The notes under the pieces are model-generated. The model did no database searches and was not told where the DNA came from. It worked only from the letters and a program-made list of their open reading frames with translations. Positions 8,929-16,508 of a stretch of DNA of 64,000 bases are shown one piece after another (the stretch's first letter is position 1; every line of letters begins with the position of its first letter). This stretch comes from Pseudochelatococcus sp050946405 (GTDB lineage: Bacteria; Pseudomonadota; Alphaproteobacteria; Rhizobiales; Beijerinckiaceae), in assembly GCF_050946405.1 (NCBI RefSeq), contig NZ_JBMNUS010000009.1, positions 128,437 through 192,436 on the forward strand, in the 5' to 3' direction. Both the position numbers and the translations under genes were made by a program.

Positions 8929-8945
8929 AAACATACCGTATGTTT
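8929..8945. promoter_or_regulatory. Perfect palindrome upstream of TetR gene (autoregulatory operator candidate)
   Basis: aaacatac and gtatgttt flank a single central base, 28 bp before the TetR start codon. Position and symmetry fit an autoregulatory TetR-family operator. It resembles the flanking elements at 7654 and 9699 only loosely. Confidence 0.55.
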
Positions 8946-8973
8946 GATCGAGTGGATGGCATAAGGCAGGGCA

Positions 8974-9582
8974 ATGAGGCGAACCAAGGAACAAGCGGCC
9001 GAAACGGGACGTCAGATCCTGGAGGCAGCGGAGAGTTTATTTCTCGACAAGGGATTCGACAAGGTCAGCCTCGAAGAAATCGCCGCTGCGGCGGGCGTGA
9101 CGCGTGGCGCGGTTCACTGGCACTTCAAGAACAAGCAGGGGCTGCTCTTCGCCCTTCGGGACAATGCCCAGGAGCCGTTCCGAAAACTCGCGCGGGAACT
9201 CTCGGAACATCCTGATTCCGCCTCGCTTGAAAAACTTGGCGATCTCATTGCGAAAATGTTCGAGCAGTTGCAGACCGACCCTCGCCGACAGGGGCTGCTG
9301 CGCGGCATGATGCGGCTCGATATCACCTTGGCCGACAACGCCGAGGAGGGCGGCAGCACCTTCCGCGAGGAGATGTACAAGCTCCTCGTCCAGATCTTCC
9401 AGGCCGCCGAGCACGATACCGGCCTGCCGCCGCCGTGGACGCCCCGGACTGCCGCCGTGGCGCTGAACGCCACCCTTTCCGGTCTCGTGGGGGAGTGGGC
9501 GCTGGGCAAGGGGCGCGGCCAGTTGGTGCCGGAAGGGCAGGCATTCATCAAGATGATCCTGTCCTTCTGGGCGCAAAAGTAG
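8974..9582 (+). CDS. TetR/AcrR-family repressor of the efflux system
   Basis: This 202-residue protein has the N-terminal TetR helix-turn-helix (AAAAGVTRGAVHWHFKNK around residues 38-55), with the HWHF variant common in AcrR/TtgR/BepR-type regulators of drug pumps, and an alpha-helical ligand-binding domain of normal length. It lies between the pump/adaptor operon and the TolC gene, both of which carry a similar 31-bp upstream element. It most likely represses these genes and itself until a pump substrate binds. A Shine-Dalgarno aaggcaggg precedes the ATG. Identity of the inducer is unknown. Confidence 0.9.
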   Translation: MRRTKEQAAETGRQILEAAESLFLDKGFDKVSLEEIAAAAGVTRGAVHWHFKNKQGLLFALRDNAQEPFRKLARELSEHPDSASLEKLGDLIAKMFEQLQTDPRRQGLLRGMMRLDITLADNAEEGGSTFREEMYKLLVQIFQAAEHDTGLPPPWTPRTAAVALNATLSGLVGEWALGKGRGQLVPEGQAFIKMILSFWAQK

Positions 9583-9922
9583 CGCATCTCTCTGATATCG
9601 AAGCGCCGTAGCAGCCGAGGCGCATCCGCAACCGGCCGCAGCTCGATGCCCGTGTCGACGCCATGCATGGCGTGCAGTCGGGGGCTTGCGCGAAATTCAT
9701 TTACAAACGTGTCGTGTGTATATTAAAAAACAGGAACCTTGATTGAGGATTCCTCATGTCCCGATTCTCCCACGGACTTTCGGCTGCGTGGTGTGCGTTT
9801 CCGCCCGGCCTGCCTCGCAGACGGCACCTGACGCCCTCGGGCAGGTGCCATGACGGCCCGGAATGCGCGGATGGCCGGAATGACGGAGTTCGGGAGTTTC
9901 AACCATCGGGCAGGTCGGGAAG
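9583..9922. other. Upstream region of the TolC gene
   Basis: Holds the second 31-bp operator-like element (9699-9729), a possible short leader ORF (9756-9926) and a small hairpin with 8-bp arms (ggcacctg 9823-9830, caggtgcc 9842-9849). No other gene is supported. Confidence 0.6.
9699..9729 (+). promoter_or_regulatory. Putative TetR operator / promoter element of the TolC gene
   Basis: atttacaaacgt followed by a variable centre, gtatat and an A-rich tail. It matches the element in front of the adaptor gene (7654-7684, minus strand) at 23 of 31 positions. This shared site links the channel gene to the same regulator as the pump. Confidence 0.6.
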
Positions 9923-9926
9923 ATGA
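9756..9926 (+). CDS. Possible short leader ORF coupled to the TolC gene
   Basis: A 56-codon frame starts at ATG 9756, six bases after a good tgagga ribosome binding site, and ends by overlapping the TolC start codon in ATGA (9923-9926). The product is Arg/Gly/Pro-rich with no recognised domain, and it contains the 9823-9849 hairpin. Translational coupling would be its plausible role; it could equally be a chance frame in the 5' leader. Confidence 0.25.
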   Translation: MSRFSHGLSAAWCAFPPGLPRRRHLTPSGRCHDGPECADGRNDGVREFQPSGRSGR

Positions 9927-11317
9927 ACGTGCAACGAAAAATCAGAGCATCCCGCGCCGCGATGTTCGGCAGCTTCTTCCTGATGGCGACAACCCTGTCG
10001 GCGCCCGCGCACGCGGAAACGATGCTCGGCGCGCTGGCGAAGGCCTACGCGGCCAATCCGACTCTCAACGCGCAACGCGCGACCCTGCGCGTCACCGATG
10101 AGAACCTGCCGCAGGCGCTTGCAGGTTATCGGCCGACCGTCAACGCTTCCGGTACTGCGTCGGTGGCGCGTACGGACACCAGATATCCCGGTTCTCGTTC
10201 GACGGAAACCCTCTATCCAAGTTCGTTCGGCATCCAGATCGACCAGAACATCTTCGACGGCAACAGGACCCGCAATTCGGTGCGAGCGGCCGAATCCCAG
10301 GTGCTCGGGGGACGCGAGCAACTGCGCAATACGGAGCAGAGCGTCCTCCTGAACGGCGTCGCCGCTTACATGAATGTCTTGCGCGACACCGCGGTTCTCA
10401 ACCTCCAGCGCAACAACGTCGAGGTGCTCGAGGAGCAACTCCGGCAGACGGAGGATCGCTTCGGCGTCGGCGAAGTGACGCGCACCGACGTAGCCCAGGC
10501 GGAAGCACAGCTCGCCAGCAGCCGCGCGGATCAGACTGTCGCCGAGGCAAACCTGCGCACAAGCATCGCCATCTATCGGCAATATATCGGCGAGACGCCG
10601 CGCAAACTGGGACCGGGCACTTCTGCGGAGCGTCATCTGCCGAAATCTCTCGAACAGGCGATCCGCATCGGCCTTGCCGAGCATCCGGCCATCATCGCCG
10701 CTTTGCACGGTGTGGATGTGGCCGAGTTCCAGGTCAAGGTCGTCGAGAGTGCGCTCTATCCGCAACTCGGCGTCAGCGCCGGCCTGACGCGCAGTTTCGA
10801 CTCTTCCAGCACGCGCGACAGTGTGGTGACATCCGGCACCATCGTAGCCCAGTTGCGCGTTCCGATCTACGAAGGCGGCCTCGTCTATTCCCAGACGCGG
10901 CAGGCTAAACAGCAGGCCGGGCAGCAGCGGCTACAGGTGGATATCACGCGCGATCAGGTGCAACAGGCCGTTGTGTCCGCCTGGGCGAACCTGGAGGCGG
11001 CAAAGCAACGTATCGCGGCGGCGCAGGCCGCGGTCGCGGCCAACGAAATCGCCCTCTCCGGCACGCGCGAGGAAGCCAAGGTCGGCCAGCGCACCACGCT
11101 CGACGTGCTGAATGCGCAGCAGACGCTGCTGAGCTCGCGCGTGTCGCTGGTGACGGCGCAGCGCGACCGCATCGTCGCTTCCTACGAGGTGCTGAACGCC
11201 ATCGGCCGGTTGTCGGCGGAGGGGCTCGCTCTCAAGGTCGCACGGTATGACGCCCGGCGCCATTTCGAGCAGGTCAAGGGCAAGTGGATCGGTACGACAA
11301 CGCCTGACGGGCGCTGA
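9923..11317 (+). CDS. tolC: TolC-family outer-membrane efflux channel
   Basis: This 464-residue protein carries a signal peptide ending SAPAHA, then two tandem outer-membrane efflux repeats, each with long Ala/Gln-rich helices (for example the DVAQAEAQLASSRADQTVAEANL stretch) and short strand pairs (SFGIQIDQNIFDGNRT; LRVPIYEGGLVYSQTRQAK). This is the layout of TolC/BepC trimeric channels, which give pumps and type I secretion systems a path across the outer membrane. The gene stands alone downstream of its TetR neighbour and carries the shared operator-like element, so it is likely the outer part of the pump encoded at 3307-7625, though such channels often serve several pumps. Confidence 0.92.
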   Translation: MNVQRKIRASRAAMFGSFFLMATTLSAPAHAETMLGALAKAYAANPTLNAQRATLRVTDENLPQALAGYRPTVNASGTASVARTDTRYPGSRSTETLYPSSFGIQIDQNIFDGNRTRNSVRAAESQVLGGREQLRNTEQSVLLNGVAAYMNVLRDTAVLNLQRNNVEVLEEQLRQTEDRFGVGEVTRTDVAQAEAQLASSRADQTVAEANLRTSIAIYRQYIGETPRKLGPGTSAERHLPKSLEQAIRIGLAEHPAIIAALHGVDVAEFQVKVVESALYPQLGVSAGLTRSFDSSSTRDSVVTSGTIVAQLRVPIYEGGLVYSQTRQAKQQAGQQRLQVDITRDQVQQAVVSAWANLEAAKQRIAAAQAAVAANEIALSGTREEAKVGQRTTLDVLNAQQTLLSSRVSLVTAQRDRIVASYEVLNAIGRLSAEGLALKVARYDARRHFEQVKGKWIGTTTPDGR

Positions 11318-11523
11318 CAGCCTCTGCGGCGAAAGCTGGCTTATGCAGATCGATGCTTATCCGAACGGGCTGTAACGGTTAAATAAGGGTGGTAAAAGCG
11401 CGGAGATATGGAACAACGGCATGAGAGCGCCTGTTTGCCTTGACGGGAGCGGCTTCGTTTCCGGGGACGGCTCGCGATTTCGATGGCGGCGGCCGCGTCG
11501 TGTGGCCGGCAAGGAGAAAAGAC

Positions 11524-12315
11524 ATGAAGATCGATCTTTCCGATAAAGTGGCCATCGTCACGGGCTCCACGGCGGGCATCGGCCTCGCCATCGCCCGCGG
11601 GCTGGCGATGAGCGGCGCACGGGTGGTCGTCAACGGGCGCGGCCAGGCGGCTGTCGACCGGGCGGTTGCGGCTATCGCGACCGAGACGCCCGATGCGACG
11701 GTCGTCGGATTTGCGGCGGATCTCGGTACGGCCGAGGGCTGTGCTGCTCTGGCCGCGGCGCATCCGGCGTGCGACATTCTCGTGAACAATCTCGGCATCT
11801 ACGGGCCGCAGGACTTCTTCGAAACCCCTGACGTCGAATGGACGCGCTTCTTCGAGGTGAACGTCCTGTCGGGCGTGCGTCTGTCGCGCGCCTGGCTGCC
11901 GGGCATGGCGCGCAACGGCTGGGGCCGTGTCGTGTTCATTTCCTCGGAATCGGCCCTGAATATCCCGGCGGACATGATCCACTACGGCTTCAGCAAGACG
12001 GCCTTGCTGTCGATCGCGCGCGGGCTGGCCAAGCGCATGGCGGGCACCGGCGTGACCGTCAATTCCGTCCTGCCGGGGCCGACTCTTTCGGACGGGCTGG
12101 CCGACATGCTGAAGGACGAGGCTGAAAAGACCGGCAAGCCGCTCGAGACCCTTGCCGCCGAATTCGTGCTCGCCAACCGGCCTTCCTCGATCATCCGCCG
12201 CGCGGCGACCGTCGAGGAGGTCGCCAATATGGTCGTCTATGTCTGCTCGCCGCAGGCTTCCGCCACCACCGGCGCTGCGCTGCGCGTCGATGGCGGCGTG
12301 GTCGACAGTCTGTGA
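11524..12315 (+). CDS. Short-chain dehydrogenase/reductase (SDR)
   Basis: The start at 11524 is preceded by aaggagaaaa at a good distance and gives a 263-residue classical SDR beginning MKIDLSDKVAIVTGS. Visible motifs are the nucleotide-binding TGSTAGIG, the structural NNLGIYG (in place of NNAG), the catalytic Ser in FISSESA, and YGFSK with the catalytic Tyr and Lys. The C-terminal end (GAALRVDGGVVDSL) is the usual family ending. It oxidises or reduces an unknown alcohol/ketone with NAD(P). It stands alone, between the TolC gene and a convergent redoxin operon, so context gives no substrate. Confidence 0.92.
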   Translation: MKIDLSDKVAIVTGSTAGIGLAIARGLAMSGARVVVNGRGQAAVDRAVAAIATETPDATVVGFAADLGTAEGCAALAAAHPACDILVNNLGIYGPQDFFETPDVEWTRFFEVNVLSGVRLSRAWLPGMARNGWGRVVFISSESALNIPADMIHYGFSKTALLSIARGLAKRMAGTGVTVNSVLPGPTLSDGLADMLKDEAEKTGKPLETLAAEFVLANRPSSIIRRAATVEEVANMVVYVCSPQASATTGAALRVDGGVVDSL

Positions 12316-12737
12316 GGGAAGGGACGACGACCGATACGCGCAAACACGCTTTCGTCGGTCGCCGGGATGTCTTTGTCTTGCGGCTTCAGGCGTTCTCCGG
12401 CGGTAAACGGGCATGGCCGGGCGTGCGCAGCGCTTGCCGGCCGAATATTCGATCTCAATGGTCGGGCCGATCAGAGGGTAATGATGAAGATCCGAGGGCG
12501 AAAATCCGCCGGCCCGTCGGAAATGCAGCGCGCCGCGGGCGTCTCCCTCAAGTCGCGTCAGTTCCGAGCGCCGGAGCCGGTTGGCGGGCTTTCCGATTAA
12601 ATGAAATCATGTAATCGGCAAGAAACCGCTCAAAAGCGGGCATCCAGGATATGTCCTGTTTCAATCTGAACAGGACATGTTCCAGAGCACCGCATCAGGC
12701 GGGACGACGCCCGGCGTCGGCCTGCCTGTCCGGTCGT
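12316..12737. other. Intergenic region between convergent genes
   Basis: No credible gene is seen; a 40-codon frame at 12481-12600 has a weak ribosome binding site and no recognisable product. The only clear structure is the hairpin at 12651-12678. Confidence 0.6.
12651..12678. terminator. Hairpin between convergent SDR and redoxin genes
   Basis: Perfect 10-bp arms atgtcctgtt and aacaggacat around an 8-nt loop. It sits 60 nt past the redoxin stop and could end transcripts from that side, although there is no strong U-run. Confidence 0.5.
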
Positions 12738-13418
12738 TCACGCGCCCGAGTATTTCACGGTGCATCCATAGGGCCGCGTGACGGCCTGCGGAACCGGCTT
12801 GCCCTCGCTGACCGCGAGAAAGGCGTTGCGGAAATAGGGCTGCGCCTTCTCGATGTCCTCGATCCGGGTGGAGGCGATGCTGTCGATGCCGCCCTGGTAG
12901 CGCAGGACGCCTTCCGCATCGATGACATACATGTGCGGCGTCGTCTGCGCGGTGTAGGCGCGCCCGATGGTTCCTTCCGGGTCGAGGATGATGCCGGTCG
13001 GCGCGGCGTTGCGGCTGGTGGTCAGTTCGTTGGCCTGGGCGGCGTCGACATGTCCCTGCTCGCCTGGCGCGGAGGAAATGACGGACAGCCAGATGGCGCC
13101 GGCGGCCGTCACTTCCTTCTGCAAATTCGGGATACTGGCGGAATTGTAGTGCTTGCGCACGAAGGGGCAGTCGTGGTTCGTCCACTCCAGCACGACGATC
13201 TTGCCTTTCAGGCTCTCCAGATCGCGCGTGACGCCGGTGGTGTCGGTCGCGCTGAAGGCGGGCGCCGGCTGGCCGACCTGCGGGGCGGCGAGCGCCGGCC
13301 CGCTGCGCAGCAGCGCGGCGCCGCCGGCGGCAAGCGCGCCGAAACCGGCCGCGGCGCCGACCAGCATGCTGCGGCGGTCGATCGTCATCGGGGGGAGAAG
13401 GGAAGGCTTGTTGTTCAT
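12738..13418 (-). CDS. Tat-exported redoxin (AhpC/TSA-like thioredoxin-fold protein)
   Basis: This 226-residue protein begins with a twin-arginine signal (DRRSMLVGAAAGFGALAAGG, ending ALA), so it is predicted to be folded before export to the periplasm. The mature part is a redoxin: GQPAPAFSATDTTG, then GKIVVLEWTNHDCPFVRKHY with one Cys at the position of the thioredoxin-fold active site, and the cis-Pro-like TTPHMYVID. It lacks the second Cys of a CxxC pair. It lies 28 nt downstream of a DsbD-like gene on the same strand and may receive electrons from that system or act as a periplasmic peroxidase. Its precise substrate is not known. Confidence 0.85.
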   Translation of the reverse strand: MNNKPSLLPPMTIDRRSMLVGAAAGFGALAAGGAALLRSGPALAAPQVGQPAPAFSATDTTGVTRDLESLKGKIVVLEWTNHDCPFVRKHYNSASIPNLQKEVTAAGAIWLSVISSAPGEQGHVDAAQANELTTSRNAAPTGIILDPEGTIGRAYTAQTTPHMYVIDAEGVLRYQGGIDSIASTRIEDIEKAQPYFRNAFLAVSEGKPVPQAVTRPYGCTVKYSGA

Positions 13419-13446
13419 GAAGCAAGTCTCCGTTTGGGGGTGAGGG

Positions 13447-14898
13447 TCAGTTCATGACCGTTCGCCGGATTTCTTCCACGACGGTCGCTTCCGTCAGCAC
13501 CGGGGGCAATACGACAGGCTCCCCGCCGCTTCCGGGATAAAAGGCGTAGAAGGGCAGGCCGTCGCGGTTGAAGCTGCGCAGGAAGGCCGTGATCTCGGGG
13601 TCGTGATTGGTCCAGTCGCCCTTGAGATAAGCGATGTCGTGCCTGTCGAACGCCTCCCTGACGGTGGCGGTCGACAGCGTGGTGCGTTCGTTGACGAGGC
13701 AGGTGATGCACCACGCCGCCGTCATGTTTACGAATACCGGTTTTCCCTCCTCGCGCAGGGCGGCGAGCTTTGCGCTGCTGAAGGGCTCCGCGCCCCCGGC
13801 CGTCGTCGCATTGCGCAACGCACCGCCCGAAAGCCTGGCGACCGAAGTGGCCTTGATGGCGAGCACCGGAAACACGCAGGGCATGAGATTGAGGATCAAC
13901 CCGCCGACAAAGGCGAAGACCGCCGCTTGCCACAGCGGCAGGTTCTCCATGCCGCCGGCGACAGCGCCGATGCCGGAGACGCCGGGGCCCGACGCACCGG
14001 CCGCGCTTCCCACAGCGGGCGTCACCTCGAACCAGCGCGTCTGTCCGCCGCCGTCCGTGACGGCGAGGAGGCCGGCCACGTTGATCTGCGGGCTGAATGT
14101 CATGCCCCTTTCCATGGCGAGGCTCAGCCTGCCGTCTTCCACATCGAGCCGCTGTTCGGCGGCATGCGTGATCACGCCCCATTCTTCGGGATAGAAAAAC
14201 GCCGATTGCACCGATGCCCGCGACAACCCTTCGCCTTCGACGGTCAATGCAAGCGCCGGCCCTTCTTCCGTCAGGCCGGCCGTCCACCGGCTCGCCACCG
14301 GCAGGCGCTCGTCGGTCGCCGCGAAAGCCGCCGCGACATCTCTTCCCGCCGCAACCGGCGTGGCCGCGATGGGCAGGTCGAGGCTGAAGCTGCCGGACTC
14401 TGGAATGCATTCCTTTTCGCACACGAGCCAGTCGGCCTTCGCGGCGACGGCGAAGATCCCGCCGGGGGCGGCCGACTGCGGCACCGTTATCGTAACGGGA
14501 AGAACGATCTCGTTCTCATAGCCGAAATTGCGCACCGGGCCGACCGGGATGCCGTCGGGGCCGGGCCAGGCGATCTCGCTTGCGCTGGCGCCTTCCGGCA
14601 GGTCGAAGGCGATTTCCGGCGGTGCGCCGGCGTCGCCGGGGTTCTTCCAGTAGGTATGCCAGTGCGGCGCGAGCTTCTGCCGCAGCCCGATGCGGAAGCT
14701 CTGGCCCGGCGACACGCCGTCGTGGTCGCTGATGAGCGTGACGGTGGCGCGTGGACTGGTCTGCGCCGCGCTTTCGGCTGCCTTGCCGACGGACGGCAAG
14801 ACAGCAAGGACGATGGCCGCCGCCAGGGTGGCGATCCGCAGCCGCAGGCGCGGCTTCCGTCCCGCTGGCGTGTGAGGTGACACATCGTGGCAGTGCAT
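13447..14898 (-). CDS. DsbD/ScsB-like thiol:disulfide interchange protein lacking most of the membrane core
   Basis: The ATG at 14898 is preceded by agagg 7 nt upstream; earlier in-frame starts have none. The 483-residue product has a signal anchor, a periplasmic DsbD/ScsB-type N-terminal domain (HWHTYWKNPGDAG; DWLVCEKECIPE with its Cys pair), then the first membrane helix with the conserved Cys in NLMPCVFPVLAIK, and about 15 residues later the C-terminal thioredoxin domain with CITC in TAAWCITCLVNE. Normal relatives carry seven or eight helices between these points, roughly 200 residues that are absent here in frame. The electron-transfer membrane domain is therefore missing, and the protein may be non-functional or work differently. 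Neighbours: a redoxin downstream and a SUMF1-like gene upstream. Confidence 0.82.
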   Translation of the reverse strand: MHCHDVSPHTPAGRKPRLRLRIATLAAAIVLAVLPSVGKAAESAAQTSPRATVTLISDHDGVSPGQSFRIGLRQKLAPHWHTYWKNPGDAGAPPEIAFDLPEGASASEIAWPGPDGIPVGPVRNFGYENEIVLPVTITVPQSAAPGGIFAVAAKADWLVCEKECIPESGSFSLDLPIAATPVAAGRDVAAAFAATDERLPVASRWTAGLTEEGPALALTVEGEGLSRASVQSAFFYPEEWGVITHAAEQRLDVEDGRLSLAMERGMTFSPQINVAGLLAVTDGGGQTRWFEVTPAVGSAAGASGPGVSGIGAVAGGMENLPLWQAAVFAFVGGLILNLMPCVFPVLAIKATSVARLSGGALRNATTAGGAEPFSSAKLAALREEGKPVFVNMTAAWCITCLVNERTTLSTATVREAFDRHDIAYLKGDWTNHDPEITAFLRSFNRDGLPFYAFYPGSGGEPVVLPPVLTEATVVEEIRRTVMN

Positions 14899-15323
14899 TG
14901 CCCAACCTCTCGCAATAGCCGATCCGAAACCTGTCAGGATGTTGTGCAACGCACAATAGCACGAGAATGCGCCGTTTCTTAATAATATTGCCATTCCGGC
15001 ATTCAAAAATTCGTAATTGAACATTAAATGGATTTCATGTTTGCTCTAAATTTAAGCAAAATTCATCCAGACAGAAAAAATTTACATGTAAATTATGTAT
15101 TTATTGACAAAAATTATATAATAATTCAATGAGAATGATCGTCAGTTGCATCGTTTTCAGGTTTTATTACTTCATCAAACGAAATATTCCCCGGGGCGCT
15201 TTCCGTGCAAACGGAATCGTTTGAACGATCGGAATTCGCTCGGGAGATGGAATCCGGAATATGGTTCGTGTTCGGGTCTCTTCGATATCCGGTTCTCCAG
15301 CTGGATTGAAATGGTCTTTCGAC
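14899..15323. other. AT-rich intergenic region with a 16-bp palindrome
   Basis: No gene is supported. From about 14,980 to 15,140 the base composition is much richer in A and T than its surroundings, which suits a promoter region for the DsbD-like gene on the minus strand. It contains the perfect palindrome at 15079-15094. Confidence 0.65.
15079..15094. promoter_or_regulatory. Perfect 16-bp palindrome, operator candidate
   Basis: aatttacatgtaaatt is a perfect palindrome inside the AT-rich region about 180 bp upstream of the DsbD-like start. The regulator is unknown. Confidence 0.4.
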
Positions 15324-16367
15324 TCATGCATCGGCGGCGCATCGGATGCCGATCTGGCGATGGCCCTGCGACGGCTCGTTGGAGAACCCGTTGCGGTGGG
15401 AGGCCGAGAGTTTTTCCGCGTCGTTGTCGTATTGGTAGTCGCCGCCGCGCGTCACCCGCTCGCCGGGTGTGCCGGGCGCTTCACGTCCGTCTGCGACGTC
15501 GTAGGGGTAGGGACGCTTGAGCGTGGACGTCCACTCCGCCACTGATCCTGCCATGTCCAGCACGCCGAAGGGTGAGGCGCCCGCCGGCAGCGAACCCGCC
15601 GGCGCGGTGGCGTCGGGGTTTCGGTTGACATGGGCGCAGGTGGCGTCCGGCAGTTCCTCGCCCCACGGATAGCGCCGGCCGTCGGAACCGCGCGCGGCCG
15701 CCTCCCATTCCGCCTCGGTCGGCAACCGGCCGCCACGCCAGGCGCAATAGGCGCGGGCGCCGGCCCAGGTCGTCTCGGCGACCGGGTGGTCTTCGAACCC
15801 TCGGGCCGGCACGAAGCGCGTCCCGTCATGGCCGATGCGCGCGTTTTCGTCGTTCAGCGCGATGATGGGATATTGATTGTGAAAGCCCCACCGCTGCTCG
15901 CGCAGCAGGCCCGCATCCTCTCCCATGCCATCGGTGAGTTCGCCGCCCGCGAACGGTCCCTTTACCCGTATGCCGAGAAGGTTGAGATATTCCACGAATG
16001 CGGCGTTCGTGACCTCGGTGCGGTCGATGCGGAAGGCATCCAGTCTGACGGAATGAGCCGGCCTCTGATCCGCCGCGGCATCGTTGCGGCCGATCGTGTA
16101 GGCGCCGGCGGGAATTGTGATCATCTCCGCCCGGGCCTTCAGCGACAGCGGCGCATTCGCGGCTGTCGGCGCCGTCGCCGGCCGAAGGGCGGAGAAGTCC
16201 GGCGGCGCGAGCTGCGCCGCGGCGTCGGACAGCGCCGCGAGCGAAAACGAAATGACGAGGGCGACCCAGCCCGGCAGCCGCGCGTCTTGCCGGGACACCC
16301 GGATGCGAAGCGGAAAGCGTTCAGGAATTGCGGAGCGCGCGGTGAGGCGCGCGGGATGGGTGATCAT
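15324..16367 (-). CDS. SUMF1/formylglycine-generating-enzyme-like protein without the active-site cysteines
   Basis: The start at 16367 is set by ggagga 9 nt upstream and gives 347 residues with an N-terminal hydrophobic signal segment ending near DAAAQ. The body is a SUMF1 (FGE-sulfatase) fold: ITIPAGAYTIG, the EVTNAAFVEYLN, PVAETTWAGARAYCAWRGGRLPTEAEWE, GSVAEWTST and the closing RVTRGGDY...IGIRCAAD. True formylglycine-generating enzymes carry two copper-binding cysteines in the penultimate segment; here the equivalent stretch reads ASHRNGFSNEPS and has none. It is thus more like NirV-type or other non-FGE members. It was probably divergent from the LysR gene whose remnant begins at 16509. 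Function unknown; periplasmic redox context suggested by downstream neighbours. Confidence 0.85.
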   Translation of the reverse strand: MITHPARLTARSAIPERFPLRIRVSRQDARLPGWVALVISFSLAALSDAAAQLAPPDFSALRPATAPTAANAPLSLKARAEMITIPAGAYTIGRNDAAADQRPAHSVRLDAFRIDRTEVTNAAFVEYLNLLGIRVKGPFAGGELTDGMGEDAGLLREQRWGFHNQYPIIALNDENARIGHDGTRFVPARGFEDHPVAETTWAGARAYCAWRGGRLPTEAEWEAAARGSDGRRYPWGEELPDATCAHVNRNPDATAPAGSLPAGASPFGVLDMAGSVAEWTSTLKRPYPYDVADGREAPGTPGERVTRGGDYQYDNDAEKLSASHRNGFSNEPSQGHRQIGIRCAADA

Positions 16368-16508
16368 CGTCGTGTCCTCCGAATCTGATGGTACAGGCTC
16401 GACCTTGCGCCCGCGCGCTGTCGTGCGCAGCCATATTGAAACTTTACCATTGCGTTTGGGATGGATAATTATCAATCGACATAACCCACCTTTCGGAATT
16501 GTCGAAAA

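Larger units (their letters stand above)
8537..8973. other. Repeat-rich intergenic region before the TetR gene
   Basis: No gene is supported. It contains repeat copy B (8549-8657), a second inverted repeat (8714-8747), and the palindrome at 8929-8945 just upstream of the TetR start. Confidence 0.75.

Noticed and set aside
12312..12614. Small hypothetical gene after the SDR
   Set aside because: Overlaps the SDR stop, has no ribosome binding site and no recognisable product.
15104..15146. Iron-responsive (Fur/Irr) box in the AT-rich island
   Set aside because: aatgagaatgatcgtc resembles half of a Fur site only; symmetry is too poor and the adjacent genes are not iron genes.
15324..16367. Calling the SUMF1-like protein a formylglycine-generating enzyme
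   Set aside because: The two active-site cysteines required for that activity are not present, and no sulfatase gene is near.
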